Shown in pieces: positions 21,001 through 30,578 of a stretch of DNA of 64,000 nt (position 1 is the stretch's first letter; each line of letters begins with the position of its first letter). A model generated the notes under the pieces. The model was not told the origin of the DNA and did not search any database. It saw only the letters and a list, made by a program, of their open reading frames with translations. The translations under genes were made by a program, and so were the position numbers. The DNA is from Pseudomonas subflava (GTDB taxonomy: Bacteria > Pseudomonadota > Gammaproteobacteria > Pseudomonadales > Pseudomonadaceae): NCBI RefSeq assembly GCF_023823685.1, contig NZ_JAMXBF010000005.1, positions 186,001 through 250,000 of the forward strand. The letters run 5' to 3'.

Positions 21001-21718
21001 TACTTTGTAGGCTTGCATCAAAAAGATAGTAATACGCTGGAACCCCGCGCTGAGTCAGAGAGGCGGTATAGGTGTTTGTCGCGGTGCGACTACACCCTGC
21101 AGTTATAGTGGTTCCGGAAATGCTCGCGGTTGCTGTGCAGCTGTTAGATCCTGTCCGTGTAATAGAGAACGTAATTCCAGCGTTTGTAGTCGTGGATGTG
21201 CCATTATTGTTTCTTGTTATGCTTGCTGTGAAGTCTGACGATGGGTTTTCGCCTAGACGATTTGAAGTGCTGCTATAGCCATATGACGTCGCTTGGCCAC
21301 TCAGTAGGTCATAGCTCCAAGTAAATCGGTAGTTGCTGCGAAGATCAATATTCCCATAAACACTCTTGTAGCCATTTAGGAGCGCTGCGTTGTAAGTGGT
21401 GGACAGCTGTTGTTCTGCGCCGGCTGCATTGAAAACGATGGGGGCATTATAGGTAATGTTAGGGTTGAAGTAGAGAGGGTTGAAGGCGCTTGATTTGGCG
21501 CGCCTTGTTGCGTGTGTGCCATTTATTGCGTCGGGTGCAAACGCCCAGCGCATGCTGCCGGAGTCGTCCAGGGTGAGAACCATGTTGGGAGGGACGCCAA
21601 TGGTTAAGCTCAATGGGCTCTGTGAAACATCCGCGTAGCTTTGGGCGGCGCTAAATAAAATGAAACCCGCCAAAGTAAAGCTAAGGGTCTTAATGCTCGT
21701 ATCGCGTTTTTTGTTCAT
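18044..21718 (-). CDS. pilY1: type IV pilus tip adhesin PilY1
   Basis: Large pilus-associated adhesin and mechanosensor of 1224 residues, exported by a Sec signal peptide (LAGFILFSAAQSYADVS). The N-terminal region has a von Willebrand A-like metal site (LTLDDSGSMRWAF). The C-terminal half is a beta-propeller (YVGGNDGMLHGFNA; DAVQGTLLKSLETQG). A calcium-binding loop DFNADGVADY lies at about 932-941, equivalent to the site that controls pilus retraction in P. aeruginosa. An RGD tripeptide lies at about 695-697. It is preceded by pilX and followed directly by pilE, without the small pilY2 I recall between them in PAO1. GC is low and asparagine/serine content is high. Confidence 0.93.
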   Translation of the reverse strand: MNKKRDTSIKTLSFTLAGFILFSAAQSYADVSQSPLSLTIGVPPNMVLTLDDSGSMRWAFAPDAINGTHATRRAKSSAFNPLYFNPNITYNAPIVFNAAGAEQQLSTTYNAALLNGYKSVYGNIDLRSNYRFTWSYDLLSGQATSYGYSSTSNRLGENPSSDFTASITRNNNGTSTTTNAGITFSITRTGSNSCTATASISGTTITAGCSRTATNTYTASLTQRGVPAYYYLFDASLQSNCDRANDNCYRLVFVKSDQQQNFANWYSFYRNRALATISAAALAFYDLSSSVRLSWQGLGNCTTLNGGPTSDCENNAFREYSPSHKGQLYTWLQNINFDQSTYLPAAMKRAGEFYSTSTPWQKSPNSVGNTTQNTYSCRASYHIMMTDGQWNATTSMPSNLRHDAANITLPDGRSYSQRRPYYDSQAETLADLAMHYWATDLNPSLSNRVPAYTPFKSGDTTNDFWDPRNDPATWQHMTNFVMGLGLTESLNNSNVPWAGSTFTGNGYANLVSGSASWPAASSGSDNNVYDLWHSAINSRGEFFSVDSPDAMVQAFDDILKRIADRKSTAARPAINSGQVSTDINDNGIVKTVSYQTSYASDDNWSGDVKRFEKAWNAQSKSFETSQIWSASANVPNWSTRNIKIAGNNSNGLVDFSWANAGSSATVGTLAYWLNRDPVNSNAIDGRAQQRLQYLRGDRSNEGNIFRQRTGVLGDFYSSTPAVVLGARYLVNTANILENTNTYTAFANTAAQRTPRVYVGGNDGMLHGFNALTGVEEFAFIPSAVFSKLNKLTGSNYSHEFYVEGSPVVADVFDGTSWRTILVGTLKAGGKSIFALDVTTPGNEKLLWEFDDSDLPTDAAVKMGYSFSQPTIARLHNGKWGVVFGNGYDSAGSTNGKAALFLVDAVQGTLLKSLETQGTVGIANGLSTPKLGDFNADGVADYGYAGDLQGNIWRFDLLRNGRSDDNPFTRVDDGTSAINEFEVSYGGDPLFSATFNNTPQPITSAPSLVLHPTGSGYLVVFGTGKFFETADKEGNKNIAQTVYGIWDKRTLGENSGDPAVNRSSLQQQSISQQTTVSAEDGSTRQGRIISNNSIDWTTQNGWYLNLVQEDGEMVVENLSQLGRTIFFQSLVPNDDPCGDGASNWTYAINPFTGGRTPRNSFDYTPTSTNGPDISAIRQDGEGGGTTSQNPDSSFQYCTGQECVDIYPDPSSLGRQSWRRVENEDY

Positions 21719-21728
21719 GGCGGCGATC

Positions 21729-22373
21729 TCAGTTATTTAGGCCAAGGTAAATATTGGCGTGGGTTGACTGGAGGTACAGACCGGCGCCGGCAATATTTTC
21801 CTTGGGCGTGGCTTTGCCGTTATTGAGGTAGAAATAAGTGCCTTGACCTTCGAGTGTCATTCCATACTCTGCGTTGACTGCGGCGGTATTGCTTTCGCCA
21901 GCCAGGAGGCTGTTCCATCCGACGTCATAAGTGTCATTTGCTTGGGTGGCATTGGACGCTTCAGTGCCTCGGTAGGGCATCCAAATCAGGCCGCCTTGGG
22001 ATGCCTCAGTGAGTGCGTTGCTAGTGACATCCCATGGTTTTTCGACGAAATTCTGACGTTCTCCAATGACAACGGCTAGTAAACAAGGCTTGTTAACGCC
22101 GTTGGTTTTGAGAGTGTTGCTGCTGCTACAATTTTCCGCATTGGCTGTTAACTTGTCAGCAATATTTCCGGGGCCATAGTAGCGGAACTCGGCCTCGCGG
22201 AGGCCGGCATCCGCAATGTTCACTAGTTTGGTGGTCTGTGCACGATTTGCTGTAATGCGGGTTTCAAGCGTCACATTGCGCATACTGCCTACTGCAAGCA
22301 ATGTCAGCACTAGCAACATGACCAAGGCGACAAGTAGAACTGCGCCTTCTTGACGATGATTAGCGGGTGTCAT
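21729..22373 (-). CDS. pilX: type IV minor pilin PilX
   Basis: Minor pilin, 214 residues. After a short leader ending in glycine the helix reads AVLLVALVMLLVLTLLAVGS; position 5 is valine instead of the usual glutamate, as is normal for the PilX/GspK class that caps the tip complex. A DAGLREAEF stretch is typical of PilX. Its start overlaps the pilW stop by 4 bases (ATGA), and it is followed by pilY1 after 10 bases. Confidence 0.88.
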   Translation of the reverse strand: MTPANHRQEGAVLLVALVMLLVLTLLAVGSMRNVTLETRITANRAQTTKLVNIADAGLREAEFRYYGPGNIADKLTANAENCSSSNTLKTNGVNKPCLLAVVIGERQNFVEKPWDVTSNALTEASQGGLIWMPYRGTEASNATQANDTYDVGWNSLLAGESNTAAVNAEYGMTLEGQGTYFYLNNGKATPKENIAGAGLYLQSTHANIYLGLNN

Positions 22374-23212
22374 GGCATAAGATTCCTGAGGGTTTGCGTG
22401 CTGCTGGCTACTTCGTAAATACGATGCTTATCCGCATTCATCAATCGGGATTTAGTTGTCTCGGAGGCGCTGGACAGCCAGTTGGTTAAAATCATGGACT
22501 CCTCGGCATCTCGCATGTTTTCCCCGCTGGCGAGAAGCAGACTATAGCGGATGCTATGAATCGTGCCTGAACTCACTGTCCAGTCCCTCTGTGCAATGCT
22601 GAAAGCCACTTCTTTGTCTAGCGCGTCTGCCGTTCCAACGCCAAATTCTAAGCGCAGATCGGCAATGCCTCTGACTAGCTCACTGTACTGAGGGGCTGTG
22701 GCATTCAAGCTTTTGCAAAGCAGGCGGCCCTCTTCAAGTTTGGTATCGTTTGGCTCGTACTTAAAGGCAAGAATGACCAGATCATCTGGGCTGACATTGG
22801 CAAATGCTTCATCATAATTTACGGTGCTAGCGTTACCTTGACAGTCCAGTTCTCCGCTGACTTGTGGCTGGTAGCGAATGCAGAAACCAGAACCGATATT
22901 CGGATCCAGGCCTGTAGCGCTATGGCCGGCCTTGAATTCCAGGCAGTCATCACCGGCTTCCCGTTTAGGAAAAGCTGTTTCTAGGAGCGATGATGGATTG
23001 CGTCGATAGCCTGCTTTTGCCAAGTATTGATTTAGCACTAAACCGGAAAATCGGCTATTTTCCAAATTTCCGATTTGGCTGCCTTGGAAAACTTGGTTGC
23101 TCTTATTGTCGATGTAAACTTGAGTTATACCCAATATTAGAAAACTGCTGATCGCAAGGCTAATCAGCAGCTCTATCATAGAAATGCCGTGTTGTTCTCG
23201 AATATTTGTCAT
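22370..23212 (-). CDS. pilW: type IV minor pilin PilW
   Basis: Minor pilin, 280 residues. The ATG at 23212 (MTNIREQHGISMIELLISLA) gives a normal prepilin leader with glycine at -1 and E5, and overlaps the pilV stop by 4 bases; the frame is open to 23272 but that would bury the signal. The rest is a PilW-type globular domain. It is part of the tip priming complex with PilV, PilX and PilY1. Confidence 0.9.
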   Translation of the reverse strand: MTNIREQHGISMIELLISLAISSFLILGITQVYIDNKSNQVFQGSQIGNLENSRFSGLVLNQYLAKAGYRRNPSSLLETAFPKREAGDDCLEFKAGHSATGLDPNIGSGFCIRYQPQVSGELDCQGNASTVNYDEAFANVSPDDLVILAFKYEPNDTKLEEGRLLCKSLNATAPQYSELVRGIADLRLEFGVGTADALDKEVAFSIAQRDWTVSSGTIHSIRYSLLLASGENMRDAEESMILTNWLSSASETTKSRLMNADKHRIYEVASSTQTLRNLMP

Positions 23213-23781
23213 GGTTGAACCCGCACGGTATAGGTGCATACGGTGGAGTTGGGTGTGTCGGCGTCTAAACAAGCACCTTCACGTACCCGCCAGGCCAGTT
23301 TAATCTCCATCATTGACCCTTGATTTGGCGTGCACTGGCCAGGTGCTGCGCTTCGGCAAATATACATGTCGCTGATCAGTAGTTCTGCGCCGCCTGGTAA
23401 TTGGTCCTCAACACGTTTTGCCCAGCAGTCACGCAATTCAAGTGGGGTGCTTGGAATTTCTCCGGAGTTGCTGACGCATTCATCCTTGTTTTCGAACTCT
23501 TCATTTTTGTTCTTGAAGAATAGCGAATTATCTTTCATCCCACTGTTCATTGGTGATTTTGGAAGGGTGCTTGTAAATAGCTCTTTGGGATTGGCGCGAA
23601 TTATTTCGATCAAATCGTTGCTCAGTTCAACTGCGGTGTTGCGCTGCACGGAGTCTTGTGTGTACTGAATGCTGCGTCCCTGTAATGCCACCATGCCTAG
23701 TATGCCTATCGTGGTAAGCAACAATGCCATAAGTATTTCGATTAGGCTGAAGCCATTTATCCGTCTCATGAAATTCCTCAT
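23209..23781 (-). CDS. pilV: type IV minor pilin PilV
   Basis: Minor pilin, 190 residues. The leader ends in glycine before FSLIEILMALLLTTIGILGM (E5 present), and the segment VALQGRSIQYTQDSVQRN is typical of PilV. A second ATG at 23769 is possible, but the ATG at 23781 overlaps the fimU stop as ATGA, the coupling used throughout this operon. Four to six cysteines in the globular domain suggest disulfides. Confidence 0.88.
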   Translation of the reverse strand: MRNFMRRINGFSLIEILMALLLTTIGILGMVALQGRSIQYTQDSVQRNTAVELSNDLIEIIRANPKELFTSTLPKSPMNSGMKDNSLFFKNKNEEFENKDECVSNSGEIPSTPLELRDCWAKRVEDQLPGGAELLISDMYICRSAAPGQCTPNQGSMMEIKLAWRVREGACLDADTPNSTVCTYTVRVQP

Positions 23782-24260
23782 GGGGTGCAGCTCGCTAGCG
23801 CAGTGCCGTCTCGGTCCTGGGTGCCTTGTTTGAAAAGCGTAATGGCGCCGCTCGGCTGAATATTTAAAAAGAGCCCTTTTTCCGTTTTTTCGTCTTGGCA
23901 GATGGTGAAGTTGCTCGCGGTGGCAGATCCATTACTTCTGAAGCGAATTTCTTCGGCGTTAGATCTTATCTGAGCCTGTTCGGGATTCTGCTCGAGCTGA
24001 CGTATTATTTCGTCCGCCCGCTTCACCACCCAGTTTTGATCATCGTCTTGTGCGACGACGATGACATCGCTGTGGCTCACTGCCTCACCGCGTGCGTATA
24101 AAAGAAGAGACCTAAGCTCTTCCGCTTGAGTTTGAATACGATTGCGATCAATGAAATCCATGAAGTTCGGAACGGCAATGACCGCTACGATTGCCACTAG
24201 AGTCAGGACAATCATTAGCTCTATCAAGGTGAATCCGCGGGCTTGCGTTATACCTGGCAT
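23778..24260 (-). CDS. fimU: type IV minor pilin FimU (GspH family)
   Basis: Minor pilin, 160 residues, first gene of the fimU-pilVWXY1E run. The leader MPGITQARG precedes [20 protein letters not shown]. GspH/FimT-type features follow: LRSLLLYARGEAVSHS and EEIRFRSNGSATASNFTIC. The ATG at 24260 has GGAG upstream; the longer frame to 24377 is not prepilin-like. The two cysteines in the C-terminal part probably form a disulfide. The FimU versus FimT assignment rests on gene order. Confidence 0.85.
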   Translation of the reverse strand: MPGITQARGFTLIELMIVLTLVAIVAVIAVPNFMDFIDRNRIQTQAEELRSLLLYARGEAVSHSDVIVVAQDDDQNWVVKRADEIIRQLEQNPEQAQIRSNAEEIRFRSNGSATASNFTICQDEKTEKGLFLNIQPSGAITLFKQGTQDRDGTALASCTP

Positions 24261-24395
24261 GACGAACTCCACTATCAATACACCTTGATGATCTCCGATG
24301 TGCGCTGCTGGGTCGCTTCTCTCGGGACAATCGGTGCAAGTGACAGGATGATCGGCGCTGGGATGGCGATGCCCCATTGGCTAATGGCGAGATGC

Positions 24396-24902
24396 TCAGA
24401 TGCATCGGTAAGCAGCCGCCTGATTCTCTTTATCGCTGCCTCGTCGAGCGAGGCCTTGGCGACTGATGATCAGTTGCCAAGCTACCTTGTTGCCGTGACA
24501 AAGGTAGAATCGCCCGTTGCTGAGCGGTGTCTGACCATCGCGTCGGAATAGGATACGTTCACGATATCCATGCCAGTGGAGTGCCGAATCTTTTAGGGAG
24601 AGCTGTTCTACAGCCAGCACCTCCTCCGTTTTTGCAACCCTGAGGATCCAACCCTTATTCCATTCCCCGATACACCGGAGCCCATCTGTCGAGGCGCATA
24701 TCTCCAGAGTCCGCTCCTGGAGCACCGCTTTGCTTCGAGCTGTTCGCAGATGGTGGAGCAAGCTTTCTTGAAGGGATTGCTGTTCGTTCTTGGTCACCCA
24801 TTGACTGAAGCTGGGTAACGCATAGGTGTTCATCAGTGCTAGCAACGCTACGACGCTTAACAGCTCAGGCAGCGTCACCGCCCGCTGACGGAAATTGTCC
24901 AT
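24396..24902 (-). CDS. fimT: FimT-like pseudopilin with atypical cleavage site
   Basis: A 168-residue GspH/FimT family prepilin. Family features: LLHHLRTARSKAVLQERTLEICAS, WNKGWILRV, and a basic C-terminal tail (RQGLARRGSDK). The leader is odd: MDNFRQRA then VTLPELLSVVALLALM, with alanine instead of glycine at -1 and proline at +4; E5 is kept. FimT relatives bind DNA during natural transformation in other gamma-proteobacteria; whether this one does is unknown. It is separated from fimU by 135 bases and divergent from thiO. Confidence 0.75.
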   Translation of the reverse strand: MDNFRQRAVTLPELLSVVALLALMNTYALPSFSQWVTKNEQQSLQESLLHHLRTARSKAVLQERTLEICASTDGLRCIGEWNKGWILRVAKTEEVLAVEQLSLKDSALHWHGYRERILFRRDGQTPLSNGRFYLCHGNKVAWQLIISRQGLARRGSDKENQAAAYRCI

Positions 24903-24990
24903 GATAGGTCCTTTTAGTTTTGGGTTGCCTTCCTGGCCGTTTCAGGTGTAGACCGCAGGGCGGTTTGTCGCAAGTGCGGAGGGAGGGGGA

Positions 24991-26091
24991 TTGAAAGATA
25001 TTGTTGTTGTTGGTGCAGGTGCCCTTGGTTTGCTGTCTGCCTTGTCGTTGGCGCAAGACGGTTGCTCGGTGCTTTTGCTGGAAGCCGCTCAGGTAGGCCG
25101 AGAAGCCTCTTGGGCTGGAGGGGGAATTATCTCGCCTCTGTATCCTTGGCGTTACGGGCTCGCTGTCACCGCATTGGCACACTGGTCTCAGGATTTCTAT
25201 CCCCGCTTTGGGGAAGCGTTATTCGCGAAATCCGGTATCAACCCAGAGGTGTATGTCACGGGTTTGTACTGGTTGGATTTGGAAGATCAAGCCAAGGCAT
25301 TGGCTTGGGCGGTGCGGCATCAGCAGGAGCTCTATCTCGTTGAGAAAGAGAAGGTATGTCGTCATGTTCCCGCTCTTGATACGAGTTTCAAGCAAGCGGT
25401 ATGCATGTCAAACGTGGCCAACATACGCAATCCGCATTTCGTTAAGGCGCTTCGGGCGGTTTTGGATCGTATGCCAAACGTGGAGATCCGCGAGCAGTCG
25501 CCAGTCAGCGGCTTCTTGCGTAGCGGCGAGAAAGTATGTGGTGTGATTGGTGCCTGGGGAGTAGCAAAGGCGCGACGGACCGTTGTAGCCGCCGGTGCCT
25601 GGAGTGGCTCGCTGTTGAAGACTCTATGCCTTGAACTTCCCGTCGAGCCCGTCAAAGGCCAGATGATCCTCTACAAATGCGCCGAAGACTTCCTCCCTGC
25701 CATGGTGCTGGCCAAGGGGCGCTATGCGATTCCGCGTAAGGATGGCCATATCCTGGTGGGCAGTACGCTGGAACATGTCGGCTTCGACAAGACGCCAACC
25801 GAGGAGGCGCTGGCGAGTCTGAAGGCGTCTGCCGAGGAATTGCTGCCGGCGCTGGCGGAGGCTGAGGTCATCGGGCACTGGGCGGGGTTGAGGCCGGGCT
25901 CGCCGGATGGGATTCCGTTTATCGGTGAGGTGCCGCAATACCCAGGGCTGTGGCTCAACTGCGGGCATTACCGTAATGGCCTGGTGCTGGCGCCGGCGTC
26001 CTGTGAGCTGCTGAAGAACCTGATGCTGGGCGAGACGCCTATTGTCGATCCCACGCCCTACTCACCGGCCGGCCGGTTGGGCACTCTATAG
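24991..26091 (+). CDS. thiO: glycine oxidase ThiO
   Basis: FAD-dependent glycine oxidase of the DAO family, 366 residues, supplying dehydroglycine for the thiamine thiazole ring. The dinucleotide-binding VVVGAGALGLLSALSLAQDG is at the N-terminus. EASWAGGGIISPLYPWRY and GHYRNGLVLAPAS are typical. The start is TTG at 24991, preceded by GGAGGGAGG; no ATG fits. The first two thirds (to about 25,620) share the lower GC of the minor pilin block while the last third has host codon use, suggesting a recombination junction inside the gene. Confidence 0.92.
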   Translation: MKDIVVVGAGALGLLSALSLAQDGCSVLLLEAAQVGREASWAGGGIISPLYPWRYGLAVTALAHWSQDFYPRFGEALFAKSGINPEVYVTGLYWLDLEDQAKALAWAVRHQQELYLVEKEKVCRHVPALDTSFKQAVCMSNVANIRNPHFVKALRAVLDRMPNVEIREQSPVSGFLRSGEKVCGVIGAWGVAKARRTVVAAGAWSGSLLKTLCLELPVEPVKGQMILYKCAEDFLPAMVLAKGRYAIPRKDGHILVGSTLEHVGFDKTPTEEALASLKASAEELLPALAEAEVIGHWAGLRPGSPDGIPFIGEVPQYPGLWLNCGHYRNGLVLAPASCELLKNLMLGETPIVDPTPYSPAGRLGTL

Positions 26092-26109
26092 CGCGCCCGC
26101 TTGCGGGCA

Positions 26110-27450
<1,341 letters not shown>

Positions 27451-27452
27451 GG

Positions 27453-29045
27453 TCAGCTCAGTTTGCGTGGGTGGGCGAAGGTGATGCGGAAGCAGCTGCC
27501 GCCGCCTTCGCGGAGTTTGTAGTCGAGGCGTGCCTGGTTGCTTTCGCACAGCTCGCGGGAAATGTACAGGCCCAGGCCGGTGCCCTTGTTATCCGTGGTG
27601 TAGAACGGCTCGAAGATGTGCTGCATCTGCTCGGCCGGCACGCCGGGGCCATCGTCCAGTACCTCGAGGGTCGGCAGGTCGCTGTCGACATCGCGGTAGA
27701 GCTTGAGCCACACCTGGCCGAGTTGGTGGACCTGAGCGCTGTAGCGCAGGCCGTTCTGCACCAGATTGGTCAGCACCTGGGTCAGCTGATGCGGGTCCAT
27801 GCGGGTCTGCAGGCCGCCGCCATGGGCTTCCAGGTGCAGGGTCTGGTCGAGACGGGCGGACTGGCGGAACTCGCTGGCGAAACGGTGCAGCCAGTACTTC
27901 AGGTCGAGCAGCTGCGGCTCGGCCTGGCGTCGCCGCGACAGCTGCAGCACGTTCTCGATCACCATGTTCATCCGCCGCGAATGGTCCTGGATGATCTGCG
28001 CCAGCCGGCGATCCGGCTCCTCCAGATCCTCCGACTCCTGCAGCAGCTGCGCCGCATGGCTGATGGCGCCCAGCGGGTTGCGGATCTCATGGGCGATGCC
28101 GGCGGTCAGGCGGCCCAGGGATGCCAGCTTGAGTTGCTGGGCCTGCTGGGTGATCTGCGAGATGTCGTCGAGGAACACCAGGGTGTGCTGCTCCTCGGCG
28201 CGCTGCAGATGAATGAAGCTCGGCTGCAGCAGCGCGCCGTCGGTCATTGCCTGCAGGCTCTGCGGGCGCAGGGTCGGGTTGTGCTGCCAATGCTCCAGGC
28301 GCTGGACCAGCATCGGGCAGTAGGGATCGAGCACCTTGTTTTCCAGCTTGTTGCGCCCGAGCATGCCCAGTGCGCTCTGGTTGGCCAGCAGGACCTTGTG
28401 CTGGTCGTCCAGCACCAGGATGCCGGTGCGCATGCGCTGCAGGATCAGCGAGTTGAGCTCCTCCAGGCTGGCCACGTCGACCGCGCGCTGTTCGGCCAGG
28501 CTCTCGCTCTGCTGCAGGCGACGGGTCAGGCCCTGGAGGAAGATCGCCGCGGCGAAGCACAGCGCGCCGAGGGCGCCGGCCTGGACGAACTGAGCGCTGG
28601 CGGCGGGGCGGTGCAGGCTCAGGTAGAACGTCAGCGTCAGCATGCCGATGGCGGCGACCGCGGCGATCAGCAGGCCGACGCGGCCATGCAGCAGGATGTT
28701 GGCGATCGCCACCGCGACGATCAGCAGGTTGCCGATGCCGCTGGGCGTACCCCCCGCCGAGTAGAACAGCGCGCACAGCAGCATCACATCGAGCAGCGCC
28801 AGGGCGAACACCTGGGCCAGGTGCCGGGGCCGCTGCAGCAGCACCGCCACCAGCACGTTGAGCACCAGGTACGCCCAGCTGCCGGAGCGGAACAGCTGCA
28901 CGTGGGCCAGTTCCAGAAGTTCGCTGTCCAGCTTGCTGGAGATCAGCAGCACCAGCGCCAGGCCGACGGTGACCCGGTACAGGTTGTACAGGCGCAGGAT
29001 GCGGCGACCGGGTACGCCTTCGAGGGTCAGCAGCTCGGCGCTCAC
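27453..29045 (-). CDS. pilS: membrane sensor histidine kinase PilS
   Basis: Sensor kinase for pilin regulation, 530 residues. Six membrane segments lie in about the first 185 residues, then a PAS-like region (LQRMRTGILVLDDQHKVLLAN), the H-box with the phosphorylated histidine at 319 (AGIAHEIRNPLGA) and the ATPase boxes (NLVQNGLRYS; DDGPGVP; GTGLGLYISRELCE). I chose the GTG at 29045: it overlaps the stop of the small upstream gene (GTGA) and gives the usual PilS length; the open frame beyond it is unlike the family. In P. aeruginosa PilS senses PilA within the membrane. Confidence 0.94.
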   Translation of the reverse strand: MSAELLTLEGVPGRRILRLYNLYRVTVGLALVLLISSKLDSELLELAHVQLFRSGSWAYLVLNVLVAVLLQRPRHLAQVFALALLDVMLLCALFYSAGGTPSGIGNLLIVAVAIANILLHGRVGLLIAAVAAIGMLTLTFYLSLHRPAASAQFVQAGALGALCFAAAIFLQGLTRRLQQSESLAEQRAVDVASLEELNSLILQRMRTGILVLDDQHKVLLANQSALGMLGRNKLENKVLDPYCPMLVQRLEHWQHNPTLRPQSLQAMTDGALLQPSFIHLQRAEEQHTLVFLDDISQITQQAQQLKLASLGRLTAGIAHEIRNPLGAISHAAQLLQESEDLEEPDRRLAQIIQDHSRRMNMVIENVLQLSRRRQAEPQLLDLKYWLHRFASEFRQSARLDQTLHLEAHGGGLQTRMDPHQLTQVLTNLVQNGLRYSAQVHQLGQVWLKLYRDVDSDLPTLEVLDDGPGVPAEQMQHIFEPFYTTDNKGTGLGLYISRELCESNQARLDYKLREGGGSCFRITFAHPRKLS

Positions 29046-29263
29046 CGTTCGCTCTGGTCCAGATGGGCCTGACTGCAGAACCACTGCGAGCCTTGGGGCA
29101 GGGCCTTGTCGCGGGGGACGTGGATGCCGCACTGGGCGCAGCGGACCATCGGCGCCGGCTCGCTGTCATGCGGCCTGGCCTTGGGCGCGGCGGGGCGGTT
29201 GAAGCGTCGCCATAGCCAGAAGGCGGCGGCGATCACGGCGATCCAGAACAGCAGGCGGAGCAT
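29042..29263 (-). CDS. small membrane-anchored Cys-motif protein (PP0621-like)
   Basis: A 73-residue protein with one N-terminal membrane segment (LLFWIAVIAAAFWLWRRF) and a C-terminal cytosolic domain with CAQCGIHVPRDKA and WFCSQAHL, a treble-clef-like zinc motif. I recall this as the PP0621 family; the function is unknown. It ends inside the start codon of pilS, so the two are translationally coupled, which suggests a role alongside the kinase or at least shared expression. RBS: AGAGAGAAT upstream. Confidence 0.82.
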   Translation of the reverse strand: MLRLLFWIAVIAAAFWLWRRFNRPAAPKARPHDSEPAPMVRCAQCGIHVPRDKALPQGSQWFCSQAHLDQSER

Positions 29264-29364
29264 GGAATTCTCTCTCGTTGGCAGTGGCCCAGTTTAGCCA
29301 AGGTACGAGGCGAGGCGCAGCAGGCGATGGCCATGGCTGTGCACTGCCGCGCGAACGCCGGGCA

Positions 29365-29390
29365 TGAAAAAGGGAGGCTCGGCCTCCCTT
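29365..29390 (-). terminator. rho-independent terminator of bamD
   Basis: On the minus strand AAGGGAGGC pairs with GCCTCCCTT across 3 bases, followed by TTTTTC. Confidence 0.85.
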
Positions 29391-29409
29391 CTTGGTGTGT
29401 GGCGCTGTA

Positions 29410-30432
29410 TCAGTCGAACAGGCCGAAGGTCATGTAGCTGAACCAGGAGCGATCCTCGGAGTTACCCTCGGCCTCGCTCTCCAGGTCTTCCTCGACCTCT
29501 TCCTGATTCTCCGGCTGCAGCTCGTCCGGAATCTGTTCCTGCGCTTCTTCGTACTGACGGATCACGTCCTGGCTGGCACGGGTCTCGCCCGGCGGCAGCG
29601 GCGCGTCGGATTCGATCAGGCCCAGGGTGGCCTTGGCCAGCCAGGTGCGGTTGTCGGCTTCCTCTTCGAGCGGCACGAACTGACCGTCGACCAGGGTCGG
29701 GTGGTCCGGATAGTTGAGTTTCAGGGTTTCCAGGCTGGTGGCGGCCAGGTCGTTCAGCTCCAGGCGCTGGTAGGCCTCGACCATCAGGGCCAGGCCATCG
29801 CCGACCGAGGGCGTTTCCTGGAAGTTCTCGACCACGTAGCGGCCGCGGTTGGCGGCGGCGACGTAGGCCTGGCGGGTCAGGTAGTAGCGGCCGGCGTGAA
29901 TCTCGTAGGCGGCCAGCAGGTTGCGCAGGTAGACCATGCGCGCCTTGGCGTCCGGCGCGTAGCGGCTGTTGGGGTAGCGGCTGGTGAGCTGGGCGAACTC
30001 GTTGTACGAGTCGCGGGCCGCGCCCGGGTCGCGCTTGGTCAGGTCCAGCGGGATGAAACGGGCGATCAGGCCGCGGTCCTGGTCGAAGGAGGCCAGGCCC
30101 TTGAGGTAGTAGGCGTAGTCGACGTTGGCGTGCTGCGGATGCAGGCGGATGAAGCGCTCGGCGGCGGACTTGGCGGCTTCCGGCTCGACGTTCTTGTAGT
30201 AGGCGTAGATCAGCTCGAGTTGGGCCTGTTCGGCGTAGCGGCCGAAGGGGTAGCGCGACTCCAGGGCCTTCAGCTTGGCGATGGCGTTGTTGTAGCTGCT
30301 GCTGCTGAGGTCTTCCTGGGCCTGCTGGTACAGCTCGGTCTCGCTCAGGTTCTCATCCACTTCCGGCTTGTTGGAGGAGCACGCGGTGATGAAGGCGAGG
30401 GTGGCGATCAGCAGCAGGTGTTTCACTTGCAT
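29410..30432 (-). CDS. bamD: outer membrane assembly lipoprotein BamD
   Basis: Essential lipoprotein of the BAM complex, 340 residues, with TPR repeats that recognise outer membrane protein substrates. The signal peptide ends in a lipobox, FITACSS. TPR features: [52 protein letters not shown]. The C-terminus has an acidic glutamate-rich extension of about 50 residues before [12 protein letters not shown], typical of pseudomonads. LspA in this window would process it. It is divergent from rluD. Confidence 0.95.
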   Translation of the reverse strand: MQVKHLLLIATLAFITACSSNKPEVDENLSETELYQQAQEDLSSSSYNNAIAKLKALESRYPFGRYAEQAQLELIYAYYKNVEPEAAKSAAERFIRLHPQHANVDYAYYLKGLASFDQDRGLIARFIPLDLTKRDPGAARDSYNEFAQLTSRYPNSRYAPDAKARMVYLRNLLAAYEIHAGRYYLTRQAYVAAANRGRYVVENFQETPSVGDGLALMVEAYQRLELNDLAATSLETLKLNYPDHPTLVDGQFVPLEEEADNRTWLAKATLGLIESDAPLPPGETRASQDVIRQYEEAQEQIPDELQPENQEEVEEDLESEAEGNSEDRSWFSYMTFGLFD

Positions 30433-30578
30433 GGTGGCTTGCGTCCCTGTGACGGCGGCTGTCTAGGCCTCTGCCGTCCTGTTATGATGGGCGCCCCGGA
30501 AATGCCGGGACAAAGACGCCGTATTTAACCACAGCGTGCCGCCGAAACCAAAAGCCGCACCGCCCTCCGCAGCAGCCC

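Noticed and set aside
26092..26109. GCCCGC/GCGGGC hairpin between thiO and pilR as a terminator
   Set aside because: The loop would be only two bases and there is no T-run.
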